Shown here in pieces: positions 50,741-62,100 of a stretch of DNA of 64,000 bases (its first letter is position 1; the number at the start of each line of letters is the position of its first letter). The position numbers were made by a program, and so were the translations under genes. Where the stretch lies: the NCBI RefSeq assembly GCF_003259835.1, contig NZ_QLMI01000002.1, positions 186,001 through 250,000 on the forward strand, in the 5' to 3' direction. A model generated the notes under the pieces. That model was not told where the DNA came from, did no database searches, and saw only the letters and a program-made list of their open reading frames with translations. This DNA is from Flavobacterium aquaticum (GTDB lineage: Bacteria; Bacteroidota; Bacteroidia; Flavobacteriales; Flavobacteriaceae).

Positions 50741-52811
50741 TTAGTCCAATTGAAAACCAAGTAGTATTTGATTTTACTGTTGCAGCTGTTTCTGCTGTTG
50801 GATCAAAATTTCTCAACATAACATTCCCAAAAACTTTTAGATTGTAGGCTGGATTTACTAAATATCCCACTTGTAAATCGGCAATCATAACCGTTGTTTT
50901 ATTTCCTTGAGCAATTGAAACTCCTGTATCATACGGACGATTTTCATCATAATCTAAATAGATATTTCCTCCGTAGTTGAAATTATCGGTTCCGTTGTTG
51001 AAATCAAATCCGCGTTGACCGTAAATTAATTTCGTATCGGCAAAATATCTTCCTTTGTAATAACGCGCAATGGCTACAAATTCTCTGAAATTAGCTCCCC
51101 ATAAATGTCCCATACTTTGATTGTTGTGACCGTAATTCGTAATTGGATTACTATGTGAATACACATAAGGACGCACTTGATTATATTCTACTTGAAGCAA
51201 TAAATTCTTTATTTTGAAAGCATCATAATATTTAGCACCTATTTGGTACGCAAATTTATTTCTCCAACTTTGATTGCTTTCTTTTACATCGCCAATAGCA
51301 AATTCATCAATTAAGAATTGACCATAGAAATTAATACTGTTATTCCATTTGTATTTAGTAGCTAAACCTAATAACGCATTTCCTGTTTTAGAAGACGAAC
51401 CAAATTCAACCGTTCTGTAAAAAATTAATGGATTCACAAAGTTGAAATCAAAACCTCTATCGTTAGCATTTGTCCAAACTACATTTTCAAAGAAACCTAA
51501 ATTCCATTTTTTGGTTACATTCCAACTCAAATAATGACTTGCCATGTATTTAGTAGCATACGTACCATCAACAGTTGCTAAATCTCTAACATCTTTTAGC
51601 CACATATACGTATTCGTGTATTTAATTTTCCAAAAAGTAGTATTAATTTTAAAATACGGATAAGGACTAGCTCCATCACTTTGCAACAATGAACGATATC
51701 CATCACCTAAGAAATTTCTCCCATAACCTAATTGAAGGTTAATCATTTTACTAGGTTGGTATTTAACATTTGCTTCAGCTAATGGAAAATCATAAGCATC
51801 TTCTTTGAATCGTTTTGCAATACCAATTCCTGGAATAATCGCTGGATTTCCACCTGATGGTTTGATACTTTCTGCATAAGCATTGTAATAATCCGCAAAT
51901 CGACCTTGACTTTCATAAATGGAAGTTGTAAACGTTAACTGCTTGCCTAAACCTCCATTTACAATTAAACCTCTTGTGTTTACAAAGGTATTAGAAGCTT
52001 CGCTTTCAGTATCTTTACCCATTCTAAAATCGAAAATTGGATTTAAAGTAAACCAATAATCTTCTCCTTGAATAGCAACCAAGTTTTCATTCCACAATTT
52101 TCTCCCCCACCACGATTCTTTTTGTTTTAAAAAAGATTTGTTTGCGGTTTCAAAATCATAATATTTTGCTACTTCATCATACGAATAAGGCTTTGAAGCC
52201 GTGTGATTATTTGTACCCACTTGATTCATCAAAGCATCAAAAACACCATAGTTTTGATGTGAAAACGGCACAACTCCCGAACTCTTGAATTGTGGATTTT
52301 CAAATGGTTTATATTTAATTTCATCGTATTCTGACAATTCTTTTTTATTGTCGATTAGTATTGTATTTGTTTTCGCATACTTAGTTGCTTCGTTTTCTTC
52401 TTTTACATTTGGTGCAACCAATGGAATAGCAATCTTGATTGAGAATTTTGCATACGTTGGTCTACCAGAAAAAGTTGCTGGCGTTATTTTTGGCAAAGAT
52501 TCAAAAACACGATTAGATTCTTTCTTTAAAGATTCATGAGCAGCATCGGTGTACAAAACCTTGAAAGTCCCTGTAGTATCTACTTCAAAAACTGCAATTA
52601 CTGTTCCTTTATAATTTTGCTCTTGAAGTTCTTGTGGTACTTTATAATTATTATAAAAATAATTTTGAAGGGTATTATAAAAACAAGATTCTTGTTGGTT
52701 ACCAATGGCATTTACGCAATCAGGAAATTTTGGAAATTGTTCGTTTGACGAATTTTGAGCAAAAATTACACCACTTAAACCCAATAAAATTAAACTAAAA
52801 AATTTTCTCAT
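50706..52811 (-). CDS. remB: RemB-like outer-membrane protein: TonB_C-like N-domain fused to a Wzi-type barrel
   Basis: 701 aa from the ATG at 52809-52811; signal ends near VIFAQN (residue ~19). Residues ~25-140 resemble the C-terminal domain of TonB (FPDCVNAIGNQQESCFYNTL, then YKGTVIAVFEVDTTGTFK...). The remaining ~500 residues form a capsule-assembly/Wzi-type beta-barrel (QLGYGRNFLGDGYRSLLQSD, FLGFFENVVWTNANDRGF) ending in WYFDY, a plausible outer-membrane sorting signal. In Flavobacterium this type is annotated RemB, linked to gliding, and its neighbourhood with tonB, vanZ, gcvH and sprA fits what I recall of F. johnsoniae. The symbol is from that family memory, not tested. Confidence 0.78.
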   Translation of the reverse strand: MRKFFSLILLGLSGVIFAQNSSNEQFPKFPDCVNAIGNQQESCFYNTLQNYFYNNYKVPQELQEQNYKGTVIAVFEVDTTGTFKVLYTDAAHESLKKESNRVFESLPKITPATFSGRPTYAKFSIKIAIPLVAPNVKEENEATKYAKTNTILIDNKKELSEYDEIKYKPFENPQFKSSGVVPFSHQNYGVFDALMNQVGTNNHTASKPYSYDEVAKYYDFETANKSFLKQKESWWGRKLWNENLVAIQGEDYWFTLNPIFDFRMGKDTESEASNTFVNTRGLIVNGGLGKQLTFTTSIYESQGRFADYYNAYAESIKPSGGNPAIIPGIGIAKRFKEDAYDFPLAEANVKYQPSKMINLQLGYGRNFLGDGYRSLLQSDGASPYPYFKINTTFWKIKYTNTYMWLKDVRDLATVDGTYATKYMASHYLSWNVTKKWNLGFFENVVWTNANDRGFDFNFVNPLIFYRTVEFGSSSKTGNALLGLATKYKWNNSINFYGQFLIDEFAIGDVKESNQSWRNKFAYQIGAKYYDAFKIKNLLLQVEYNQVRPYVYSHSNPITNYGHNNQSMGHLWGANFREFVAIARYYKGRYFADTKLIYGQRGFDFNNGTDNFNYGGNIYLDYDENRPYDTGVSIAQGNKTTVMIADLQVGYLVNPAYNLKVFGNVMLRNFDPTAETAATVKSNTTWFSIGLRSDLFNWYFDY

Positions 52812-52821
52812 GATGTTATTT

Positions 52822-53565
52822 TTAATAATCACTATTTGAAGTTTCGCCGTTTGCAATTGCTTTTGCTGCAGATGTACCAATCCGCTTTACACCTAACTGA
52901 ATCATTTCTACAGCTTCTTCATACGTTCTTACACCACCTGCAGCTTTAACCGGTAATGGACAAGAATTTTCAAGCATTAATTTTATGGTAGAAACTGTTG
53001 CTCCGTTTGGAACACCTTCTGGCGTTTTATAAAAACCTGTTGATGATTTCACATATACCTTATCGTATTCTTTTTCGCTAAAATTAGCAATCACCACATT
53101 TTTAATTAAAGCTGACAATTGAACAATTTGATGATTATCTAAAGCCGCTACTTCAATTATCCATTTTACAATTTTGTTATGTGATAATCCTAATTTTGTG
53201 CCTTGTAAAACTTGTTCTTTTACAGTATCAATTTCACCTCTTTTGAAAGCTTCGTAATCTACTACGTAGTCTAAATCATCAACACCGTTTTCAATAGCTT
53301 GCTTAGCTTCAGCTAATTTTTCTTCTAAAGTTCCGTTTCCAAAAGGAAAATCGATGACCGTTCCAATAGTAACTTTTGAATTTGCATCTTGAATCATTTT
53401 TTTTGCCAAGACAACTTTATCTGGTCGAATCATGATTAATTTGAAGTCGTTATCAATGGCTTCTTGAATACAATTTTTTACCACTTCAGTATTTTCTTTT
53501 TCAGAAAGGTTAGCTTGGGTTGCGGTTTTAAGATATGTTGAATCTAGATATTGCTTGATGTTCAT
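52822..53565 (-). CDS. deoC: deoxyribose-phosphate aldolase
   Basis: 247 aa. Splits 2-deoxyribose 5-phosphate into glyceraldehyde 3-phosphate and acetaldehyde. The Schiff-base Lys is in VYVKSSTGFYKTPEGVPNGA (residues ~165-184); LDYVVDYEAFKRGEID and KAAGGVRTYEEA are further family positions. It lies 10 nt upstream of remB-like and downstream of tonB, between unrelated envelope genes. Confidence 0.96.
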   Translation of the reverse strand: MNIKQYLDSTYLKTATQANLSEKENTEVVKNCIQEAIDNDFKLIMIRPDKVVLAKKMIQDANSKVTIGTVIDFPFGNGTLEEKLAEAKQAIENGVDDLDYVVDYEAFKRGEIDTVKEQVLQGTKLGLSHNKIVKWIIEVAALDNHQIVQLSALIKNVVIANFSEKEYDKVYVKSSTGFYKTPEGVPNGATVSTIKLMLENSCPLPVKAAGGVRTYEEAVEMIQLGVKRIGTSAAKAIANGETSNSDY

Positions 53566-53593
53566 TTTACAAAGAATTATAAAGTGTAAAAAT

Positions 53594-53616
53594 AAAAAAA
53601 TCCCATCGAAATGGGA
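53594..53616 (-). terminator. terminator after tonB (53640)
   Basis: TCCCAT-TTCG-ATGGGA stem followed by seven T on the minus strand. Confidence 0.82.
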
Positions 53617-53639
53617 CTTTTTATCACATTATTATTTTA

Positions 53640-54392
53640 TTATCGAATTTTAAACACAACTGGAACTGAATATTTGATTCTCACCGCATTATTCCCTTGT
53701 TTTGCAGGAATTAATTTTGGGATTCTTTTCACGGCTTTTTCAGCTGCTTTTTGCATCTCAATTGTAGCTCTTTTATTATCTAAAGCTCTCACATTTGTAA
53801 TAGCTCCTTTTTCATCGATTACAAACTCTACTTGCGCAACGCCTTGTTTTCCGTCTTCCAAATCATCCTCTGGATAAATTAAATGCTTTACAATTGCTCT
53901 TGCTAACTGCTCATCAAAACAAACTTTTTGTTCAGCTCTACTTAAACCTTTACAAGCTTCAAACATTGGCAATTGCTCTACAGAAAAAACAGTTGGTGGT
54001 TCAACTTTTCCTCCACCATTATCTTTTGGATTATCTATTGGAGTTGTATCTGTTTTAGGATTATCTGTAGGATTATCTTGCGTAGCAATTGGCGCTTTAT
54101 CCTCTTCTTTTTTTGGTTCTTCTTTAGTAGATTTAAAAACATGAGCTACTTTAGGAACTTTAACCACCACCGGCTTAGTTGCTGATTGAGGTTTAGTTAC
54201 TGGCGCAGGATTGTAAACAAATGTTGGCTCAGAAATAGGCACAGTTGAAGGTATTGAACCAACAGTTCGTGATACATCTTTAAAATTAAATTCTAAAATA
54301 AAAAGCACCACCAACATGGTTGCAATTAAACCAACTTGAAAATAGATAAAGCTATTTTTAGCTCTTTTCGGGAAATCAACATTTGCTTTCAT
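53640..54392 (-). CDS. TonB-family energy transducer
   Basis: 250 aa. N-terminal cytosolic stretch and one membrane segment (residues ~17-37), a linker rich in Pro, Lys, Asp and Thr (~75-125), and a TonB C-terminal domain (residues ~165-250: IYPEDDLEDGKQGVAQVEFVIDEKGAITNVRAL...VPVVFKIR). It carries energy from ExbB/ExbD to outer-membrane receptors. The motif MFEACKGLSRAEQKVCF ahead of the domain also occurs in the other tonB and in the remB-like protein. It is followed by a terminator and lies between the other tonB and deoC. Confidence 0.93.
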   Translation of the reverse strand: MKANVDFPKRAKNSFIYFQVGLIATMLVVLFILEFNFKDVSRTVGSIPSTVPISEPTFVYNPAPVTKPQSATKPVVVKVPKVAHVFKSTKEEPKKEEDKAPIATQDNPTDNPKTDTTPIDNPKDNGGGKVEPPTVFSVEQLPMFEACKGLSRAEQKVCFDEQLARAIVKHLIYPEDDLEDGKQGVAQVEFVIDEKGAITNVRALDNKRATIEMQKAAEKAVKRIPKLIPAKQGNNAVRIKYSVPVVFKIR

Positions 54393-54448
54393 GATTATAT
54401 AGATTAATAGTTAACACTTTGTTAATTAATCTATACAATTTATATGCC

Positions 54449-54479
54449 AAAAAAAATCCCAACTAAAAAGTTGGGATTT
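54449..54479 (-). terminator. terminator after tonB (54484)
   Basis: AAATCCCAACT / AGTTGGGATTT stem with a long T-run on the minus strand. Confidence 0.85.
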
Positions 54480-54483
54480 GATA

Positions 54484-55221
54484 TTATTGTAATTTGAAAG
54501 TAATTGGCTGACTGTATTTTACTTTTACAGGCTTACCTCTTTGCATACCAGGTTTAAATTTAGGTAATTTAGAGATTACTCTTAAAGCTTCTTTTTCAAG
54601 TAATTCTCCACCTTTTGGACCTCTAGCCTGAACGTTTGTAATGTTTCCATCTTTATCAATAACGAAAAGAACAGAAACTCTACCTTGGATATTATCTTCC
54701 ATTGCTCTTTCAGGGTATTGTTGGTTTTTCTTGATATGCTTAGCCATTTGCTCCATAAAACATTCTAAACGTTTGTTTTTAGCAACACCTTCGCAACCTG
54801 GAAAAACAGGAACATCTTCGATTACTGCAAATGGAACTTCTTCATCAACTTCCTCTGCAGTTCCTCCTTCTTCTCCATAAGCAGAAGCTTGAGTTACAAC
54901 AACCGGTTTATTCTCATCTACTTCAGTAGTTTCAATTTTTTTATCTTCGATAACTTGTTTGTTATCTACAATTTGAATTACTTCTGGAGCAGGTGGTGGT
55001 GGTGGTGGTAATTTTTGTACAGGAGGCATTGTCAAAATAACTTCTTCCTCTTCTCCCATCATATTGTCTGCAATCTCCAATTTTTCTACTTCAACCCTTG
55101 GATCTTCTGACTTTAACTCAATGCTTACATAAGTTAACATTAAAACTGCTGTAAGACCAACAAGAAAATATAGCGAGCTATTTCTTTTAGGATCTACATT
55201 AGGATTTTTCTTTACTTCCAT
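54484..55221 (-). CDS. TonB-family energy transducer, Pro-rich linker
   Basis: 245 aa. Membrane segment at residues ~17-35, a poly-Pro linker (KLPPPPPPAPEV, ~68-80) that spans the periplasm, and the TonB_C domain (YPERAMEDNIQGRVSVLFVIDKDGNITNVQARGPKGG..., ending SQPITFKLQ). It differs from the neighbour at 53640 by the Pro-rich linker but shares FPGCEGVAKNKRLECF. The two are tandem paralogues with separate terminators, so independently regulated copies are likely. Confidence 0.94.
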   Translation of the reverse strand: MEVKKNPNVDPKRNSSLYFLVGLTAVLMLTYVSIELKSEDPRVEVEKLEIADNMMGEEEEVILTMPPVQKLPPPPPPAPEVIQIVDNKQVIEDKKIETTEVDENKPVVVTQASAYGEEGGTAEEVDEEVPFAVIEDVPVFPGCEGVAKNKRLECFMEQMAKHIKKNQQYPERAMEDNIQGRVSVLFVIDKDGNITNVQARGPKGGELLEKEALRVISKLPKFKPGMQRGKPVKVKYSQPITFKLQ

Positions 55222-55265
55222 AATTTTAATTTTGAGGTGCTAATATAGCTAATATTAGAACTGTT

Positions 55266-55658
55266 TTAAAAAAATTTATTAAAAATTTTATTTTTCATAC
55301 AATACAAACACACAAATCCTAAAAAAGCACCTAGCGAGTTAGCTAGTGCGTCATAATAATCTGCCTGTCTAGTTACGGTTAATACACCTTGCAAAACCTC
55401 AATAATTATGCCATACACTATTGCAATTGAAACAATTAACAAATCATATTTAATTTTAAAATAAGATTGTTTTTTTGCTAAACCCCAAAGAATGACAAAA
55501 ATTAAGTAAAACAAAAAGTGTACTATTTTATCGTTTCCAATAATTTTTACTTTTGGAACCGAACTAAAACTCACTAAACTTGCTACTGTTATAAAAACGG
55601 TCCAAGTAATAGCAAGCCATAAAAAATTACGCTCCGATAAGTGCTTTATAATCTTCAC
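55266..55658 (-). CDS. VanZ-like membrane protein
   Basis: 130 aa with four membrane segments. Pattern [19 protein letters not shown]...[14 protein letters not shown]...[19 protein letters not shown] fits the VanZ-like family (HF...Y and E..Q...R..D..D...N..G). Function is unknown; VanZ proteins are linked to teicoplanin resistance in enterococci but most homologues are not. The start is a GTG at 55656-55658 that overlaps the gcvH 3' end by 32 nt; the overlap implies translational coupling or a later start. Confidence 0.85.
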   Translation of the reverse strand: MKIIKHLSERNFLWLAITWTVFITVASLVSFSSVPKVKIIGNDKIVHFLFYLIFVILWGLAKKQSYFKIKYDLLIVSIAIVYGIIIEVLQGVLTVTRQADYYDALANSLGAFLGFVCLYCMKNKIFNKFF

Positions 55659-56007
55659 TTGATAAAAGTGTATCTATTTCAGATGCATCGGAAATTTTCA
55701 CTTTTACCATCCAACCATCTCCGTAAGGATCTGAATTTACTTTTTCTGGATCTGATTCTAATGAATCGTTGAATTCAATAATTTCTCCAGATAATGGTAA
55801 AAACAAATCAGAAACTGTTTTTACAGCTTCTACTGTTCCAAACACTTCGTCTTTATCTAAAGTTTGATCTAAAGTTTCTACTTCTACATACACGATATCA
55901 CCCAATTCTTTCTGAGCAAAATCAGTAATTCCTACTGTTGCAACATCTCCTTCAATTGAAACCCACTCGTGATCTTTAGTGTATTTTAAATTAGTTGGTA
56001 TATTCAT
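55627..56007 (-). CDS. gcvH: glycine cleavage system H protein
   Basis: 126 aa, usual length. The lipoylated Lys lies in [19 protein letters not shown] (~residue 64). It carries the aminomethyl group between GcvP and GcvT. Start [20 protein letters not shown] is standard. The other gcv genes are not in the window. It has its own -7 element and precedes the vanZ-like gene, which overlaps its 3' end. Confidence 0.97.
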   Translation of the reverse strand: MNIPTNLKYTKDHEWVSIEGDVATVGITDFAQKELGDIVYVEVETLDQTLDKDEVFGTVEAVKTVSDLFLPLSGEIIEFNDSLESDPEKVNSDPYGDGWMVKVKISDASEIDTLLSSEDYKALIGA

Positions 56008-56029
56008 TTGGTTATAATTTTTTGACGTA

Positions 56030-56037
56030 CAAATGTA
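56030..56037 (-). promoter_or_regulatory. -7 element for gcvH
   Basis: TACATTTG on the minus strand, 22 nt upstream of the ATG. Confidence 0.45.
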
Positions 56038-56084
56038 ATTGTATTTATTGAATTGAAAAAAAGGTTTTTGTTATTTTTTTGCAT

Positions 56085-56126
56085 AAAAAACAACCATTCA
56101 AAAAATCATTCTGAATGGTTGTTTCT
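56085..56126 (-). terminator. terminator of ruvA-sprA unit
   Basis: 13-bp stem AAACAACCATTCA / TGAATGGTTGTTT with an 11-nt loop and T-run on the minus strand, 24 nt past the sprA stop. Confidence 0.85.
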
Positions 56127-56149
56127 AAAATTATTATTTTAAGAATTTA

Positions 56150-59100
56150 TTAATTACCAAAATTATATCGTAATGTAAATCCACTTCTTATGTTAGTAAT
56201 AGGGAAAGAAGTTGAAATAACTGCTTGTGAGAATTGATGATCATAAAAGAAAATTGCTGTTAAGTTTTTACTAAACGAATAATCAGCTGTTAATTTTATA
56301 GACCATAAATCTTGCCCTCCACCTAATTGATTGTTATCGTAATCTAAATAACGTACAATTGTATTATTTTTTCTCAAAGCAAAATCAGCTTTAATATTAA
56401 TGTCACTTTTTATTATTCCAGACACATTATCTGCAAGTGCAGAATTTATAGTAACATCTTTAATACGATAACCTAAACCTATTATATATTCATTTCCGCT
56501 AACTTCAGTTAATAAGTTATTATCAAAACTCATATTTAACGTTCTGTCTTTTTTAATTTCGGCAAGTACTTTGATTGAATTTTTCATTTCAAATTCAACT
56601 TTAATAAGCGGATTAAATTGTTCAGCAAGATTAACATTTGAAATAATTTTTGAAGCGAAAAAATTACCATTTGCATCTACTGGAGAAGTATTTAAATTAG
56701 AACGGAACGCATTTACATTATAATGTGCTCTATACCCATGTTGTAAAGAAAAACGCTTGAAATTATCTTTAAACCATTTGTATCTCATTAAACCTGTATA
56801 CTTAAGCGTCCAGTTAGGTAAAGGAATATTTCTAAACACTCCAGTTGATACTTTTTCCGCATCTTGCCCAGAATAAGCGGCCAAGAAAGCAGGTAATAAC
56901 ACTTGCTGACTATTTTTTCCAAAACCTAACGGATATCCATCGGCATCACGTAGAAAAGAGTTTCCATTATAATAATTTTCTGCCAATCTATTTGCTACGA
57001 CCAATCTATTATCTCTAAAATCTTGAAAAGACTGAGAAAAATTTACATCGCTTTGTGAAAATGCTGTTTGAATTAGAATTGTTGAAATATTGAAATTTCC
57101 AAAATCATAAGGCGATCGTGAATTATATTCTCCTGAAGTAACATCAAATTGTTCTGAGTAATTATAAGCATACGTTCTGTCTCCAGACAAATCAATTGTT
57201 AAATCAGGGAACAATTCTACTTTAGCTGTAAAATCTATCTTTTTATTTTGCACCTGAGTAAAATTCTGATTAAACTCTGGGAATGTTGTTAACCATCCAT
57301 TTCTAGCGGCTTCATATCTTACATCTGATTGACTTCCGAAAACAAATCCTAAAGTAGGTTTTGAAGAACCAAAGAAACCTAGTCCAGGCAAATATCCTGG
57401 TAAAACAGTTCCATTACTTTCATTATAATTAATTTGAATATTCTTAACACTAGTCGCAACTCCAATTAGTCCACTCATAAAAACACTTCGCTCATTAGAA
57501 ATGTTATTTTTAGGTGCTGTTATTTGCTGGCCAGGTTTTGGAACAGCATTTTTATCCTTGTTAGCAACTGGCTTTTTCTTATTATTTTTTGTTTTTGTTA
57601 ATCCGATGTATTTGTAAAACAAATCCATATTCAAAGTAGTATTTAACTTATGTGAATTTGCGTTTTGGATTGTATTACCTAGAGCATATTCATTTCCATC
57701 TTCTCCTGTAATAGTAGAAAAAGCATCTGAAGCACGCTGCCAGTTATAATCACCCGTATATGAATATGTAGATTTTACAAAACTAAAAATTGGAATTTTA
57801 TTAATAGGCAAATCATAATTAACCACCAATTGTTGATTGTGCTGGTTTGATTCTCCAACATTCCAATAATCATCCCAAATATCTAAACCATCTATTGGTA
57901 AATTATTTTCATCTAAATAATTACGTACAATATTATTTGAAGAAGCGGTGTAATTTAAACGAAGAGATTTAGTCAAATTATAGTTGACACCATAAGTATA
58001 ATTGAAGAAATAATTTCTTCTGTACAAATCTCCTAAACCAATTCCTTGAACATCGACCAATCTGAAACGCTGTCTGTTAAACTGACGAATTATATTTGAA
58101 CTAAACGAAACATTTGTAGGCAAATAATTAAAATTAAAATCGCTCAACATTTTGTAATAGCCACTTTTCTTTAAGACTTTAGTGTTTTTAAAAGGCTCAA
58201 CTGTTTTAGGCTTAAAAGCATAAGCATAATCAACAGTTGTTCTGTTTTGCTTGTCGATTAAATTTTCAATTTCGTAATCGTGATGTTCCGTTTCGTTTAA
58301 TGAGTAAGACAACGTTAAATTTTCAACATCATAAAAATGTGATTTCTTCTCAGGATTTTTTTCTTTTTTAACCCCAATTAAATTGAAACTTGTTCTCTTT
58401 GTATAATCAATTGCTCTTTGTTCATAATTTGCTCTATCCTCAGGATCTGATGTTATATCTAGCAATTGATCTAACTCGATATCTTGATAAAAAGGATCAA
58501 ACTTAGGTGTAATCGTTTCTTCACCTACTGAATAATTAAATGGTAGATTTATACCCCATTTTTTTGGCAATAATTTTCCTAAATTTAAATTTGTTACAAT
58601 ATCATATTGAAAAACATCTTCTCTACTTCTTTCATTTGGACCTTGTTCTAAAGAACCAAAACCAATAGTACTTACTCTTGTTGTTGCAGAAACATTTGCA
58701 AAATCAGCAAAGTTAGTATCTAAATTAGCAACTGCAGCGTAACCACCTTTATTGTCCATTTCCGACATACGAAGTTCGTTAAACCAAACTTCTCCTCGCT
58801 GAATGTCTCCTGACTTATTTTTAATACCTATCATTAAGGTACGAACCAATCCGAAATTAGGATTTCCTTTGATACCTAATGTTAACCTGTTATTTGAAGA
58901 GCCTATTTTAATATTTTCTTCTTCGATAAATCCAATTCCACTAGGATCAGTATAATCAATTTCAGAATCATTTTGAAGATCTAAAACTTTTAACTTTGTT
59001 AAGAAATCTAATGGTAATTCGATTTCGTTTTCTAATGGCCATACTTCTTCAGGAGTTGATGCACCGTGAGGTGTAACCTTTAAAGGCATTTCTACTTGAT

Positions 59101-62100
59101 AGAAGTTATCGGTAAAATCATTTCCAAAACGAATAAAAGCTATTAATTCATCGTCATCTAAATCGCCATTTTGAACAGCTTCAGCATGTAAAAACATACG
59201 CAGCTTTTTGAACTGACGCATATCTACGTTTACATTTTTAAAAACCGCCCTTGCGTCATTATTTTCTAAACCGTTAGCAGTACCGCCTAACTTATCATAA
59301 ACACGTAAAGAAAGTGATTGCTCATTTTGATTGATTACCGTATTATTATTGTACAACTGCTCTCTAACAACTCCTGGCGGTGTTACATATCTAATAGGAC
59401 TTCTTCTTCCGTTTTCTTGAATATTTAATGCAACCACATCAAAACCTGTATTTTCATCATCAGGATCGGTGTCTAACTCATCAAAATTACCTGTATAACG
59501 TCTCCATTCTCCTCTTACTAAATCTAAAGCTCCAAAACGTAATGTGATTTCATCTTTAAATCCTGTCATATACATTCTCATGAAACGAATAGAACGGAAA
59601 TCAGAAATCGGACCTACTTTATTAGCATCGGTGAATTCATTAATTGGAATTTTATACAAAATCCATCTTGCTTTACCAGCACTACCGTTAGGCAAATCTA
59701 AACCAGTATTTACTTCTCTAAAATCAGCAATATATTTTTGCCCAACAGGAACTGCTCCTTCTGGATAAGATTCAAGGTCAACTTCAAATTTAAAATACGC
59801 ATTAATGGTATTCATCGTATTATCACGATTTACATCTTCTACATCTGGAAAAGTTGTATTACCTCTGTTATCGTTTGTAACTGAAACTGGTGAGTTTCCT
59901 TCAAATCCATTGTAATTTTTGTATCGAGTAACGATATCGCCTGTAGCTTCTAAATAAAATCGATAATTATCTGCAGATGGGTCAGGATAAGACGCAAAAT
60001 CTGCGAATTTCACTGCTTCTTCAGCATCTGTTAACCCATCAAAACCAGCATCCTGAACCGCTCTATTGCCTTCGTTTGTATCAAATGCATAAATTAATGA
60101 TTGTGATGCTGGAACATCTCCCCAAGCTGTACTAACTGTAGGTTGTGCTGAACCAACTTCTGGCAATCCGTTTTCGTATAATTTTCTTCCATCAGGCAAT
60201 ATATCTTCTGAAATTTCTCCTAAATTGAAAACTAATTTTCCCGTATTAGTAGGATCTGCAACATCACCAGCATTTCCAAAATAAGGATCCATTACCCAAA
60301 ATTGAATATATTCTACATTTGATTGCTCAAAATTAGTTGAATTAATTGCGCGCATGATTCCTCCCCAAGAATCTGGAGCTTCTAAATCGGAAAACTGATT
60401 TGTAGCACTTAAACTTGGATTAAAATTGTAAGGCCCTCTATCTTTTGGAAAATAAGTTAAATCGAGTGTAGAAATTACATTCGTTTCTCCTTGAGGAACA
60501 TCTGTAACTGGATACAATTCACGACTAAAAACACGTCTTGATTTATTGAATGATAAATCGTCATCATCAATACCAGAAGGTGTTTGCGTATAAAAAACAG
60601 GGTCAATTGTATACCAAGATAACTTGCTTCTTTTAAAACCTACACTCAAATCATTAACAGTTGGCTCAGATGCAGATGGATTTCCATCAAAACTACCTTC
60701 TAACGGCACACTAGACAGTGTCCAAGCTTGTGGCGAACGCATATCGATTGTAGTTTGAGAACCCTCAAAATCATCTATATAAGTTGTAGCTTCTCCATTA
60801 AATTGATCCGCTTTTGAAGCACCAGGTTTCAAATATGCAATTTCTCCTCTGAATGATAAATTTGATGGCACATCAGTGTCAATATTAGGTAGTTTATTTA
60901 CTAATCTTGTAAAGAAAGGTACTTCGGTTGAAAAGTTAGTATTAAATCCGAAAATTGTATTATTTACCGATTCTTGACCATAATTTGATTTGGTTGTAAA
61001 TGGTCGTTCAGACATGTTTAAAATAGTAGCTCCCATTAAAAACTTGTCATTAAATTTATGCTCTACATTTAAACCCCAAAATCTTCTTGTTTGTTGTCCA
61101 AAAACGGAATTGTTTTCAACAGAAACTTCAATTGGAGTATTAGATGCTTGTAACGAAGGGTCTAGAATATTTACTTTACCCATTTGGTAATTTACTGTAT
61201 AGTCAACTCCTTCAACTAAAACTCTTCCTCCAGCCGTTACCACAACTGAACCTTGAGGCACATTGAAAGCTCCGATAGAAATTCCATCGCCACCCATAGA
61301 TTTAAAGCGTCCTTTTAATTGGAATTTATTCTTAGCACTTTCTTGTAAAGCTGCTGCTTGTGTGTTTTTATATAAACTTCTAAAAACGTATTTTGTTTGA
61401 TTGGTGTTATACGTTAATGGATCATCATAGTTTTCTACTAAAGCTGGAACATCTAATTTGTTAAATAAATGACTTCCGAAAGGTTCTACTTTTAAGAAAA
61501 TAATTTTCCCGCGTTGGGTATCAACTGTTAAACCTGGATAAAAATCGAAAAAACCATCTCCACCTTCTTGTGGATCATTTGTATAATTTAATTGATCTAA
61601 ATTGAATACTTTTAACAATGGCGTTTGGTCAACATCTGCAGGCAATGGATCAATACCTGATTGTGTAATATAATTTAAAGGTGACGGATCTGTGTATAAA
61701 ATATTTAATTTAAAATCTTCCTGTTGCAATTGATAACCTCCAGGAATTTGATAAATGTTTTTCATCATCAAGTTCCAAGTTGGCATGGTATATTTTGGAT
61801 CTACCCCACCAATTTTATACTCATTAATGGTTAAATTACTTTTTAATAATTTCAACACCAAGGCTTGAGAATTTGGAATTCCTGTTCCACCCACGTTTGT
61901 TGCATCTACACCATCTGTACCAAACTCTCCAACTTGATACACATCACTACCAATTGTATATTGATAAGAAACCGCTAAAACTTCATCGTTAGCTAACTTT
62001 TGATTTAACGATATATATCCTAATTGAGGATGATACGTAAATTCTGAAGGTGTAAGTTTTCTAGCGTTTTCAAGTTTTGCAAAATCAATTCCTTCAGCAG

